NCBI GenBank assembly: GCA_045564655.1
Contig: JBJLGX010000008.1
Location: 1-64,000 of the forward strand
Direction: 5' to 3'
Length of the DNA stretch: 64,000 nucleotides
Origin: UBA826 sp045564655
GTDB lineage: Bacteria; Chloroflexota; Dehalococcoidia; Lucifugimonadales; UBA826
Each line of letters opens with the position of its first letter. Within the stretch, counting starts at the first letter, position 1. Of the stretch, positions 1 through 8,116 are shown piece by piece. The position numbers and the translations under genes were made by a program. The notes below the pieces were generated by a model, which was not told the origin of the DNA, did not search any database, and saw nothing but the letters and a program-made list of their open reading frames with translations.

Positions 1-1085
1 CAGGCGTCGTTCCACAAATATCTGTTATGCTTGGGCCAGCCGCAGGCGGTGCGACCTATTCCCCTGCCCTAACAGACTTTATTTTTATGGTTAAAGGAAT
101 TGGGCAGATGTACATTACGGGTCCTGATGTCATTAAAGCAGTTACGGGAGAATCTGTTAGCCATGAAGATTTAGGTGGCGTTGATGCTCATAGCAAAAAA
201 AGTGGGGTCGCTCATTTTGCAGAAAATTCTGAAGAAGAGTGTATCCAGAAAGTAAGAGATCTTTTAAGTTACTTACCCCAAAACAATATGGAATTACCTG
301 TAGCGCAAACCTCTCAAGATATAGCTGAAAGAGATATTCCTTCTCTGAACACTATAATTCCTGATAGCCCAAATATGCCCTATGACATGAAAGAAATAAT
401 ATCATCAGTTGTTGATAACAAAAATTTCTTAGAAATACATGAAAATTTTGCAGGAAACATATTAGTAGGTTTTTCAAGAATTGCAGGAAATACTGTTGGA
501 ATTGTTGCTCAGCAACCAAATGTACTTGCGGGTGTATTAGATATAGATGCTTCTGTTAAAGCTGCCAGATTTATTAGGTTTTGCGATGCTTTTAATATTC
601 CTGTAGTGACTTTCGTAGACGTTCCTGGATTTATGCCTGGTACCACACAAGAATATGGCGGAATTATCCGCCATGGAGCAAAGTTGATATTTGCCTATGC
701 TGAAGCAACTGTTCCTAAAATAAGTGTCTTAATCCGAAAAGCGTATGGTGGCTCTTATATTGTGATGAGTAGTAAAAATTTACATGGTGACATTAACTAT
801 TCTTGGCCTACAGGAGAAATAGCTGTAATGGGTGCTGAAGGGGCCGTCAATATTATTCATAGATCGGAATTAAATGAATCTGAAAATCCAGATGAACTTA
901 GATCTGAATTAATAGCTGATTATGAAACTAATCTTATGAATCCTTATGTAGCTGCTAGCAGGGGTATGATTGATGATGTTATAGAACCATCAGATACAAG
1001 AAATAAGATTATTAAAGCATTAGATATGCTAAAAAATAAGAGGGAAATAGCACCACCAAAAAAACATGGCAGTATTCCACTATGA
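1..1085 (+). CDS. Acyl-CoA carboxylase carboxyltransferase (propionyl-CoA carboxylase beta / transcarboxylase 12S type), 5'-truncated
   Basis: The gene enters from the left edge; the codon phase begins at base 3 and about 360 C-terminal residues are present of the usual 510-520. The crotonase-like carboxyltransferase fold is clear: GPAAGGATYSPALTD followed by TGPDVIKAVTGE in the N-half, and GTTQEYGGIIRHGAK plus RKAYGGSYIVMSSK in the C-half, all hallmarks of PccB and of the 12S subunit of methylmalonyl-CoA:pyruvate transcarboxylase. It transfers a carboxyl group between biotin and a short acyl-CoA, most likely propionyl-CoA/methylmalonyl-CoA. Its stop codon overlaps the next start (ATGA), so it leads an operon with the small protein and the OadA-like gene. 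Acetyl-CoA specificity is less likely because a separate accDA fusion exists at 52683. Family call is firm; the acyl substrate is inferred. Confidence 0.9.
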   Translation, partial: GVVPQISVMLGPAAGGATYSPALTDFIFMVKGIGQMYITGPDVIKAVTGESVSHEDLGGVDAHSKKSGVAHFAENSEEECIQKVRDLLSYLPQNNMELPVAQTSQDIAERDIPSLNTIIPDSPNMPYDMKEIISSVVDNKNFLEIHENFAGNILVGFSRIAGNTVGIVAQQPNVLAGVLDIDASVKAARFIRFCDAFNIPVVTFVDVPGFMPGTTQEYGGIIRHGAKLIFAYAEATVPKISVLIRKAYGGSYIVMSSKNLHGDINYSWPTGEIAVMGAEGAVNIIHRSELNESENPDELRSELIADYETNLMNPYVAASRGMIDDVIEPSDTRNKIIKALDMLKNKREIAPPKKHGSIPL

Positions 1086-1312
1086 AAGAGGTTCAACCAT
1101 CTGAAATTGAAGCCGCGGCAATATCAGCGGCACTAAATCAATACTTTGACGAAAAACTGAGTCATCCTATAACTACGCATGGCATGAACCAATCATATAA
1201 TACTAATAAACACTTAACTCCTTGGCAGATTAATGTTTTAAATAATACAGATCTTCCTAATGAGCGTAATATTTTAGGATGGTCAGGAAAGCTTAATAAG
1301 AATAAGGAGTAA
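1082..1312 (+). CDS. Small protein, possible acyl-CoA carboxylase epsilon-like accessory subunit
   Basis: 76 residues, start overlapping the upstream stop by four bases (ATGA). The N-terminal helix EIEAAAISAALNQYF resembles the ELAALxAVL segment of acyl-CoA carboxylase epsilon subunits (AccE/PccE), and a W appears mid-protein (TPWQ) and again near the end (GWSGK), also as in that family. No signal peptide, membrane segment or cysteine. Position between the carboxyltransferase beta-type gene and the biotin-carrying OadA-like gene supports a structural role in that complex. The similarity is short and I judged it by eye, so an unrelated lineage-specific linker (like OadG-type assembly subunits, although no membrane helix is present) cannot be excluded. 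Confidence 0.5.
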   Translation: MKEVQPSEIEAAAISAALNQYFDEKLSHPITTHGMNQSYNTNKHLTPWQINVLNNTDLPNERNILGWSGKLNKNKE

Positions 1313-1319
1313 CTGTAAA

Positions 1320-3176
1320 ATGAATTCAACCCCACTATTATTAAGTGATACCACTTTCAGAGATGGACACCAAAGTTTATTAGCTACAAGACTTAGATTT
1401 GAAGACATGGAACCTTTAGCTACTAAAATGGATCAAATAGGGTTCTATTCAATGGAAGTGTGGGGTGGAGCAACATTTGATGCAACTACAAGATTTTTAA
1501 ATGAAGACCCTTGGGAGCGATTAAGGAAATTTAAAAACTTGATACCTAACACCCCGCTATCCATGCTTTTAAGAGGTCAAGCACTTGTTGGTTATAGAAT
1601 ATATGCTGATGACGTAGTAGATGAATTCGTCAAAAGATCTGCACTAAACGGTATAGATATATTCAGAGTCTTTGATGCTGTAAATGATATATCAAACCTA
1701 AGTCGTGCATCTAAAGCAGTTAAAAATTCTAAAAAACATCTCCAAATAACTCTTTGCTACTCAACAACAGATAACAATGGACTAAATGGACCCATATACA
1801 ATCTTGAATACTATCTAGATAAAGCTAAGGAATTTGAGCAATTAGGAGCTGACAGCCTATGCATAAAAGACATGGCCGGATTACTAAACCCTTATGATGC
1901 TTTTGAATTAGTAGATAGCCTAAAAAGTAAGCTAAATATACCAATACAATTACACACTCATTATTCAAGCGGGCTCGCATCTATGACTGCATTAAAGGCG
2001 ATAGACGCAGGTCTAGATATTTTAGATACTTGCTTATCTCCACTTGCATTAAGAACATCGCAGCCAGCTGCTGAAACAATGATATCAGCAGTCAACAATA
2101 GCCCGCGAAGTACCCAAATGAATATAGATCCCTTAATTGGTATAAGTGATCAACTAGAAACTATTTTGAAAAAATATCAACCCCTCATGAAAAACACAAA
2201 ATCTTCTGTTATAGATCCCAAAGTGTTGAGTCACCAAATCCCTGGTGGCATGGCTAGTAATTTAGTATCACAATTGGCCGAATCAGACTCACTTGATAAA
2301 TTGGATGAGGTATTAAAAGAAATCCCAAAAACCAGAAAGGATTTAGGCTACCCTCCTCTTGTTACCCCAATGAGTCAGATGATTGGATCACAATCAGTAA
2401 GTAATATTTTATTTGGTAGATATAAAATGATATCTCAACAGGTTAAAGATTATATGCAAGGGAAATACGGAGCAGCCCCCAGTGATATCAATTGGGATCT
2501 AATAATGAAAGACCAAAATAAAACAAATATAATCTCAAAGGAATCAGTAATTAAAGGCAGGCCTGCCGATCAACTAAAGCCAGAATTACCAAAGGCATCT
2601 TCAAATATAGAATACATTAGCAATAACAATATTGAAGATGTATTAATATATGCGCTATACCCTACAACAGGTGAAAAATTCCTAAGAATTAAATATGGCT
2701 TAGATATTATTGATACCAGTAACATGACTACAGAACCTGTCACAGAATCGACCGAACCAAAACCCAAACCACCACTTAAAAGTGATTTAACTAAGTCATT
2801 CAATGTATTTGTAAATGATATCTACTTTAAAGTAGATATTGATCCTGAAACGAAATCTATTTTATCTATCAATAAAGAGGATACAGCTACTAATGTTCCT
2901 ATTGTCAACTCCAATGAGATAGATGCTGAATTAATAGATAAAATGGGCGAAGTAAAGGCTCCACTACCTGGTATATTAATAAATTACTCAGTAAATATAG
3001 GTGATAAAATTCAGAAAGGTACTGCTATAGCAGTATTAGAAGCAATGAAAATGGAGAACCAATTACCTGCTCCTATAACAGGAACAGTAACAGAATTGAA
3101 ATTTGATTCCGGTGACACTGTTGCTAAAGGAGAGGTCATAGCTATAATTTCTCCTGAAGAAAACGAACAAATATAA
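1320..3176 (+). CDS. Pyruvate/oxaloacetate carboxyltransferase with biotin carrier domain (OadA / PycB / transcarboxylase 5S type)
   Basis: 618 residues. The N-terminal TIM-barrel carboxyltransferase domain begins with SDTTFRDGHQSLLATRLR (metal-binding Asp), has LCIKDMAGLLNP with the active-site lysine that becomes carboxylated, and LHTHYSSGLA supplying the two metal-binding histidines. A PYC_OADA domain follows (roughly 300-430). An acidic/proline linker (about 480-505) leads to a C-terminal biotinyl domain with EAMKMENQ; the biotin-accepting lysine is K577. It carries CO2 from biotin to pyruvate, or the reverse. Only eight bases separate it from the small upstream gene. No biotin carboxylase subunit lies in the window, so it could be a pyruvate carboxylase B subunit, an oxaloacetate decarboxylase alpha subunit, or fused 5S+1.3S of a transcarboxylase; the neighbour at 1-1085 favours the last. 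Confidence 0.9.
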   Translation: MNSTPLLLSDTTFRDGHQSLLATRLRFEDMEPLATKMDQIGFYSMEVWGGATFDATTRFLNEDPWERLRKFKNLIPNTPLSMLLRGQALVGYRIYADDVVDEFVKRSALNGIDIFRVFDAVNDISNLSRASKAVKNSKKHLQITLCYSTTDNNGLNGPIYNLEYYLDKAKEFEQLGADSLCIKDMAGLLNPYDAFELVDSLKSKLNIPIQLHTHYSSGLASMTALKAIDAGLDILDTCLSPLALRTSQPAAETMISAVNNSPRSTQMNIDPLIGISDQLETILKKYQPLMKNTKSSVIDPKVLSHQIPGGMASNLVSQLAESDSLDKLDEVLKEIPKTRKDLGYPPLVTPMSQMIGSQSVSNILFGRYKMISQQVKDYMQGKYGAAPSDINWDLIMKDQNKTNIISKESVIKGRPADQLKPELPKASSNIEYISNNNIEDVLIYALYPTTGEKFLRIKYGLDIIDTSNMTTEPVTESTEPKPKPPLKSDLTKSFNVFVNDIYFKVDIDPETKSILSINKEDTATNVPIVNSNEIDAELIDKMGEVKAPLPGILINYSVNIGDKIQKGTAIAVLEAMKMENQLPAPITGTVTELKFDSGDTVAKGEVIAIISPEENEQI

Positions 3177-3198
3177 CAATAATAAACAAGGAAAATAA

Positions 3199-4134
3199 AT
3201 GCGTAATAAAGTTACTATAGTAGGGGCCGGAAATGTTGGAGCAACTACCGCTCAAAGAATTTTTGATAAAGGGCTATCAGATGTCGTACTAGTAGATATC
3301 GTAGATGGGCTTCCCCAAGGTAAGGCATTAGACATGCTTGAATCTGGTCCTGTCATTAGTTCGGATGCCCAAATTACCGGAACTAATTCTTATGAATTAA
3401 CAGCTAACTCGGATGTTGTAGTCGTAACATCTGGATTAGCTAGAAAACCAGGAATGAGCAGGGATGATTTACTGATCACCAATATGAACATAATCACAGA
3501 TGTTGTTAGTAAAACATCTGAATTGTCTCCTGACAGCATTCACATCATTGTTACAAATCCTTTAGATGCCATGGCACAACAATCACTAAAAACAAGTGGT
3601 TTCCCTGCAGAACGTGTTGTTGGAATGGCAGGTATATTAGACACTGCTAGGTACAGAACATTTTTATCTCAAGAATTAAACGTATCAGTTAATTCTGTGT
3701 CAGCATATGTTCTTGGGGGACACGGAGACACAATGGTCCCAGTAATAGGTAGCACAAGCGTTGCAGGAACGCCTATAGACAAACTAATCCCAGCCAAAAG
3801 ACTAGAAGAAATAGTAAATAGAGCAAGAAATGGTGGCGCAGAAATAGTAAATTATTTAAAAACAGGTAGTGCATACTATGCTCCTTCAGCATCAATTGCC
3901 CAGATGATTGAGGCTGTACTTTTTGATACTAAAGAAATTTTACCTTGTACCAGCTTACCTAAAAGGTGAATATGGAATTAAAGATCTTTATGTCGGCGTC
4001 CCTGTCAAACTAGGCGCAGCTGGAGTTGAAGAAATAATAGAACTCTATATCTAACACAACATGAATTAGCCGCATTACAAAAATCTGCAGATTCAGTTCA
4101 GGAATTAGTCGATATAATGGAAGCTAATCAGTAA
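3199..4134 (+). CDS. mdh: Malate dehydrogenase (LDH-like), reading frame broken twice near the 3' end
   Basis: Starts MRNKVTIVGAGNVGATTAQ (NAD-binding GxGxxG) with SD AAGGAAAA upstream. LARKPGMSRDDL carries the MDH-type substrate arginines, VTNPLDAM follows, and GGHGDTMVP has the catalytic histidine. Frame 1 runs cleanly to about 3954, where one extra T (3955-3956) sends it to a stop at 3967. The adjacent frame then encodes LKGEYGIKDLYVGVPVKLG, the expected MDH sequence, until about 4048, after which frame 1 resumes with LTQHELAALQKSADSVQEL and stops at 4132. The two disruptions cancel, giving 311 codons, the normal length. It interconverts malate and oxaloacetate in the cytoplasm and sits directly after the oxaloacetate-forming carboxyltransferase. 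I read it as an intact gene with base-call errors; a recent pseudogene is the alternative. Confidence 0.88.
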
Positions 4135-4151
4135 AAATCCGGAGAAGTTAT

Positions 4152-5433
4152 ATGGTCAAAATAGCTGATATAAAATCACGTGAAATAATAGATTCACGAG
4201 GGAACCCAACTGTTGAATCATCTTTGATTTTGACCGATGGTACTTCCGGAACAGCAGCTGTCCCTTCAGGAGCAAGCACAGGACGCCATGAAGCAGTTGA
4301 ACTAAGAGATGGAACTGATAGATATAATGGAAAAGGAGTATTGAAATCTATTGGAAATATTAATGACTTAATACTCCCTTCTGTAAAAGGAATAGAATTA
4401 AAAGATCAAGAACATTTAGATCAAATTTTAATAGATCTTGATAGTTCAGGTAATAAATCTGTGATCGGGGCAAACTCTACCTTAGCCGTGTCTTTAGCAT
4501 TCTCAAAAGCATTATCGAAAAGTAACTCGATGTCTTTATTTAGGCATCTCAACTCAGATAATAAATATGTCCTTCCTGTGCCAATGATGAATATATTAAA
4601 TGGCGGGAAACATGCGGAAGGATCAACAGATATCCAAGAATTCATGATTGTACCAGTAAAATTTACTACATTTTCTGAAGCATTACGTGCAGGGTGTGAA
4701 GTTTATCAAACTCTTATGTCAATTATAAATAAAAAAGGCATGGACACAGCTGTGGGCGACGAAGGTGGATTTGCACCAAAATTAAATTCAAATAAATCTG
4801 CTATCGAACTAATATTGGAATCTATTGAATTATCAGGATATATTCCAGGAGAGCATTTTTTATTAGCATTAGATTGTGCTGCATCAGAATTATTTGATGG
4901 TGAAAAAATATAACCTTAAAATAGATCAAAAAGAATTGAATGGTACAGAAATGGTAAACCTATATACTGATTGGGTTAAATCGTACCCGATCATTAGTAT
5001 TGAAGATGGTCTAGATGAAGACTCGTGGGATGATTGGAATTTATTAACTAACACCATTGGATCTAAGATTCAAATCGTTGGAGATGATTTGTTAACAACC
5101 AACCCTACAAGAATTCAAAAAGCAATAACAGATAATTGCGCTAATGCATTACTTGTTAAACCTAACCAAATTGGAACTTTATCTGAGACAATTGAAGCTA
5201 CTACTCTAGCGAAGAACAATAGCTGGGGCACTATCATGAGTCATCGTTCTGGAGAAACTGAAGATACTTTTATAGCGGATCTATCAGTAGGTCTTGGAAC
5301 TGGTCAAATAAAATGTGGAGCTCCTGCTAGAGGAGAGAGGACTGCTAAGTACAATAGATTACTAAGAATAGAGGAGGAGCTTGCCACAAGTTCTTCTTAT
5401 GCAGGTTTATATGTATATGAAAGCTATATTTGA
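4152..5433 (+). CDS. eno: Enolase, with one frameshift in an A6 run
   Basis: Starts MVKIADIKSREIIDSRGNPT after SD CCGGAGAAG. The first frame carries PSGASTGRHEAVELRD, GANSTLAVSLA and DTAVGDEGGFAPK (catalytic Glu), then hits a stop just after the A6 run at 4903-4908. The next frame continues with YNLKIDQKELNGTEMV, PIISIEDGLDEDSWDDW (metal-binding Glu/Asp), LLVKPNQIGTLSET (catalytic Lys) and MSHRSGETEDTFIADL. Removing one A restores a single 426-residue protein, the normal enolase length. It converts 2-phosphoglycerate to phosphoenolpyruvate. The lesion is in a homopolymer and both halves are fully conserved, so a base-call error is more likely than gene decay. Confidence 0.92.
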
Positions 5434-5470
5434 TATTATCTGTCCAACAATCAATTGAAGTGTTACAAAA

Positions 5471-6493
5471 ATGACTGAACAAAAAGCGCGAATAGGTATA
5501 AATGGATTTGGAAGAATTGGTCGCCTAGTATTAAGAGCAATTCTAAGTGACCAATATCCTAATCTAGATGTTGTTGTAATTAATAGTAGATCCTCTGACC
5601 CTGAAATCGTCAAGCATATGTTTATGTATGACAGTACTTATGGAGTTTTCAATCAAAAAATTGACATTACTGATGATGGCTTAAAAATAGATGATTCTTG
5701 TTTATCTTTAATATCTTACCCAACTCCAGACCTGATTCCTTGGGAAAAATATGGTGTGGATATTGTATTAGAATGTACAGGGAAATTTACTGATCATAAA
5801 AATAATAATGCTCACATATCAAATGGGGCTCAAAAAGTAATAATATCAGCTCCCGGAAAGCAAGAAGATATAACAATTGTTATGGGAGTGAATGAAAATG
5901 ACTACGACCCAGTTAAACATAACATAATATCTAATGCCTCATGTACCACTAATTGTTTAGCCCCTTTAGTAAAAGTAATAAATGATTCTTTTGGGATATC
6001 TGAAGGAATGATGACAACAATACATGCTTATACAAATGACCAGCAAATATTAGATAAGAGCCATAAAGATTTAAGACGAGCAAGAGCAGCTGCCACTAAT
6101 ATCATTCCTACATCAACTGGAGCAGCAAAATCTATTGGAAAGGTTATCCCATCATTAGAAGGAAAAATACACGGTATGGCTTTCAGGGTCCCTACCCCTA
6201 CAGTTTCTGTAACAGATTTTGTAGCAAACATACAATCGAATGCAGATTCTACTGACATCAACAATGCATATAAAGAAGCCTCAATATCTCATATGAAAAA
6301 CATATTGGATATTTCTATGGAGCCTTTAGTAAGTTCAGATTACAAACAGAATCCTTACAGTTGTGTAATTGATGGGTTATCAACCATGTCACTGGGGAAA
6401 AACATGATAAAAGTAGTTGGATGGTACGATAACGAATGGGGATATGCATTGAGAACAGCTGATTTAGCAGAATACGTATACACTCAAAAATAA
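5471..6493 (+). CDS. gap: Glyceraldehyde-3-phosphate dehydrogenase
   Basis: 340 residues, typical length. N-terminal Rossmann motif ARIGINGFGRIGRLVLRA binds NAD(P); SNASCTTNCLAPLVKV holds the catalytic cysteine; HAYTNDQQILDKSHKDLRRA and GKVIPSLEGKIHGMAFRVP are the family's substrate-loop signatures; the C-terminus has WYDNEWGYALRT. It oxidises glyceraldehyde-3-phosphate to 1,3-bisphosphoglycerate, or runs the reverse step in gluconeogenesis. It follows enolase by 37 bases, so mdh-eno-gap probably form one carbon-metabolism transcription unit. No phosphoglycerate kinase or triosephosphate isomerase lies beside it. The frame is intact, unlike its two upstream neighbours. Confidence 0.96.
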   Translation: MTEQKARIGINGFGRIGRLVLRAILSDQYPNLDVVVINSRSSDPEIVKHMFMYDSTYGVFNQKIDITDDGLKIDDSCLSLISYPTPDLIPWEKYGVDIVLECTGKFTDHKNNNAHISNGAQKVIISAPGKQEDITIVMGVNENDYDPVKHNIISNASCTTNCLAPLVKVINDSFGISEGMMTTIHAYTNDQQILDKSHKDLRRARAAATNIIPTSTGAAKSIGKVIPSLEGKIHGMAFRVPTPTVSVTDFVANIQSNADSTDINNAYKEASISHMKNILDISMEPLVSSDYKQNPYSCVIDGLSTMSLGKNMIKVVGWYDNEWGYALRTADLAEYVYTQK

Positions 6494-6509
6494 AGTTTTT
6501 ATATTGCAT

Positions 6510-6539
6510 TTGAAGAGTTAAACCCGTACGTCGTATAAT
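6510..6539 (+). promoter_or_regulatory. Sigma-70-type promoter for pdxST
   Basis: A -35 box TTGAAG (6510-6515) is followed after 18 bases by a perfect -10 box TATAAT (6534-6539). It lies 52 bases upstream of the pdxS start, after the stop of gap, in the only non-coding gap of the region. Seen by eye; no other -10 this good is nearby. Confidence 0.65.
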
Positions 6540-6591
6540 TATATATATACTTTCGTAACTTCTTAATTATTTTATTTGGAGGACCTCTCAT

Positions 6592-7491
6592 ATGGCTACT
6601 GAAACAAAACCCGATACTGCTACTTGGACAGTTAAAACAGGTTTAGCACAAATGCTTAAAGGTGGCGTTATTATGGATGTAGTAACACCAGAACAGGCAA
6701 AAATCGCAGAAGATGCTGGAGCTTGCTCAGTTATGGCATTAGAAAGAGTGCCATCTGACATCCGAAAAGATGGAGGCGTAGCTAGAATGTCAGATCCCAG
6801 TATGATAGCTGGAATTTTAGACGCTGTTACTATTCCGGTGATGGCAAAAGCTCGAATAGGTCATTTTGTTGAGGCTCAGATCTTAGAATCTATGGGAGTA
6901 GATTATATTGACGAATCTGAAGTTCTTACTCCAGCGGATGAAAATAATCACATAAATAAGCATGATTTTAAAGTTCCATTCGTGTGCGGATGCCGTGATT
7001 TAGGCGAAGCCTTGAGACGTATAGGCGAAGGCGCAGCTATGATAAGAACTAAAGGTGAAGCAGGAACAGGAAATGTTGTGGAAGCTGTCCGACATGCTAG
7101 AAATGTGTTAGGCGAAGTAAAGAGAATTCAGACAATGGATTCTACTGAACTAATGGCATTGGCAAGAGATCTGAAAGCACCATATGAACTAATAAAAAAC
7201 ATCCATGACACAGGAAAACTTCCTGTTGTAAACTTCTCTGCTGGAGGAATAGCATCACCTGCAGACGCTGCGTTGATGATGCAAATAGGTGTTGAAGGTG
7301 TATTTGTAGGTTCTGGAATATTTAAATCGGAAAACCCTTCTGAAATGGCAAAAGCAATAGTAAAAGCTACAACACACTATAATGACCCTGAAATGTTAGT
7401 AGAAATATCTAAAGGGTTAGGCTCTTCAATGCCTGGACTAGATATAAGATCAATGGACGAGGTTGATAAGCTTGCAAATCGAGGTTGGTAA
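6592..7491 (+). CDS. pdxS: Pyridoxal 5'-phosphate synthase, synthase subunit PdxS
   Basis: 299 residues with the usual length and sequence of the Pdx1/SNZ family. GGVIMDVVTPEQAKIAEDAG is the N-terminal phosphate/aldehyde site, PVMAKARIGHFVEAQ holds the first catalytic lysine, and AAMIRTKGEAGTGNVVEA holds the second. FSAGGIASPADAALMMQ and GVFVGSGIFKS form the C-terminal phosphate-binding loops. The enzyme builds PLP from ribose 5-phosphate, glyceraldehyde 3-phosphate and ammonia delivered by PdxT, as a dodecamer. A strong SD (GGAGG) sits 8-12 bases before the ATG. The partner pdxT follows with a gap of only two bases. The PLP made here would serve SHMT and threonine synthase encoded further along. 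Confidence 0.97.
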   Translation: MATETKPDTATWTVKTGLAQMLKGGVIMDVVTPEQAKIAEDAGACSVMALERVPSDIRKDGGVARMSDPSMIAGILDAVTIPVMAKARIGHFVEAQILESMGVDYIDESEVLTPADENNHINKHDFKVPFVCGCRDLGEALRRIGEGAAMIRTKGEAGTGNVVEAVRHARNVLGEVKRIQTMDSTELMALARDLKAPYELIKNIHDTGKLPVVNFSAGGIASPADAALMMQIGVEGVFVGSGIFKSENPSEMAKAIVKATTHYNDPEMLVEISKGLGSSMPGLDIRSMDEVDKLANRGW

Positions 7492-7493
7492 AT

Positions 7494-8072
7494 TTGCCTA
7501 AAATAGGTGTTTTAGCAATACAAGGTGACTATCAAGAACATAAAAATATGCTTGAAAAAGTCGGGGCTTGTACCGTAGAGGTTCGACTACCTCACGAGTT
7601 AAAAGACTTAGAAGGTTTAATTATTCCGGGTGGTGAGAGTACTACTATAATTCAGTTAATTGATATCTATGAAATGAGAAATCCAATTATTGAAAAAGTA
7701 CATTCTGGAATGGCAATTTGGGGAACATGTGCCGGAATGATATCAATTGCTAAAAATCTCACAGACAAAAGACCTGAACCGTTACAATTGATGGATATTG
7801 AAGTTTCTAGGAATGCTTTTGGGCGACAAGTTGATAGTTTTGAAAAATACTTAGATATTAGAAATATTGATGGCCCTCCGTTAAAAGGTATATTTATCAG
7901 AGCTCCAATTGTGACGAAGGTAGGAAATGGAGTTGAAGTTTTATCAGAGATAGAACCACGCAAACCTGTGATGGTATTACAAGATAAGATGTTAGCAACA
8001 TCATTCCATCCAGAATTAACAAATGACACAAGAATACATAAATTCTTTAAAAATTTATCTTCTATTAAGTAA
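7494..8072 (+). CDS. pdxT: Pyridoxal 5'-phosphate synthase, glutaminase subunit PdxT
   Basis: 192 residues from the chosen TTG start at 7494, which has GAGGT eight bases upstream inside the end of pdxS; an earlier TTG at 7485 overlapping pdxS is possible but less well spaced. Class-I glutamine amidotransferase: MPKIGVLAIQGDYQEH, the oxyanion-strand PGGESTTI, nucleophile cysteine in WGTCAGMI, and the His-Glu pair in FHPELTND near the end. It hydrolyses glutamine and channels ammonia to PdxS. Adjacent to pdxS with a two-base gap, so co-translated. All three triad residues are present. Confidence 0.95.
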   Translation: MPKIGVLAIQGDYQEHKNMLEKVGACTVEVRLPHELKDLEGLIIPGGESTTIIQLIDIYEMRNPIIEKVHSGMAIWGTCAGMISIAKNLTDKRPEPLQLMDIEVSRNAFGRQVDSFEKYLDIRNIDGPPLKGIFIRAPIVTKVGNGVEVLSEIEPRKPVMVLQDKMLATSFHPELTNDTRIHKFFKNLSSIK

Positions 8073-8116
8073 TTGTAGTATGGTCTGTATGAAATCAAGT
8101 ACAATAGTTTGTAAAT

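Noticed and set aside
3199..5433. mdh and eno as pseudogenes
   Set aside because: Every segment on both sides of the frame breaks is fully conserved and total lengths are normal; base-call errors explain it better.
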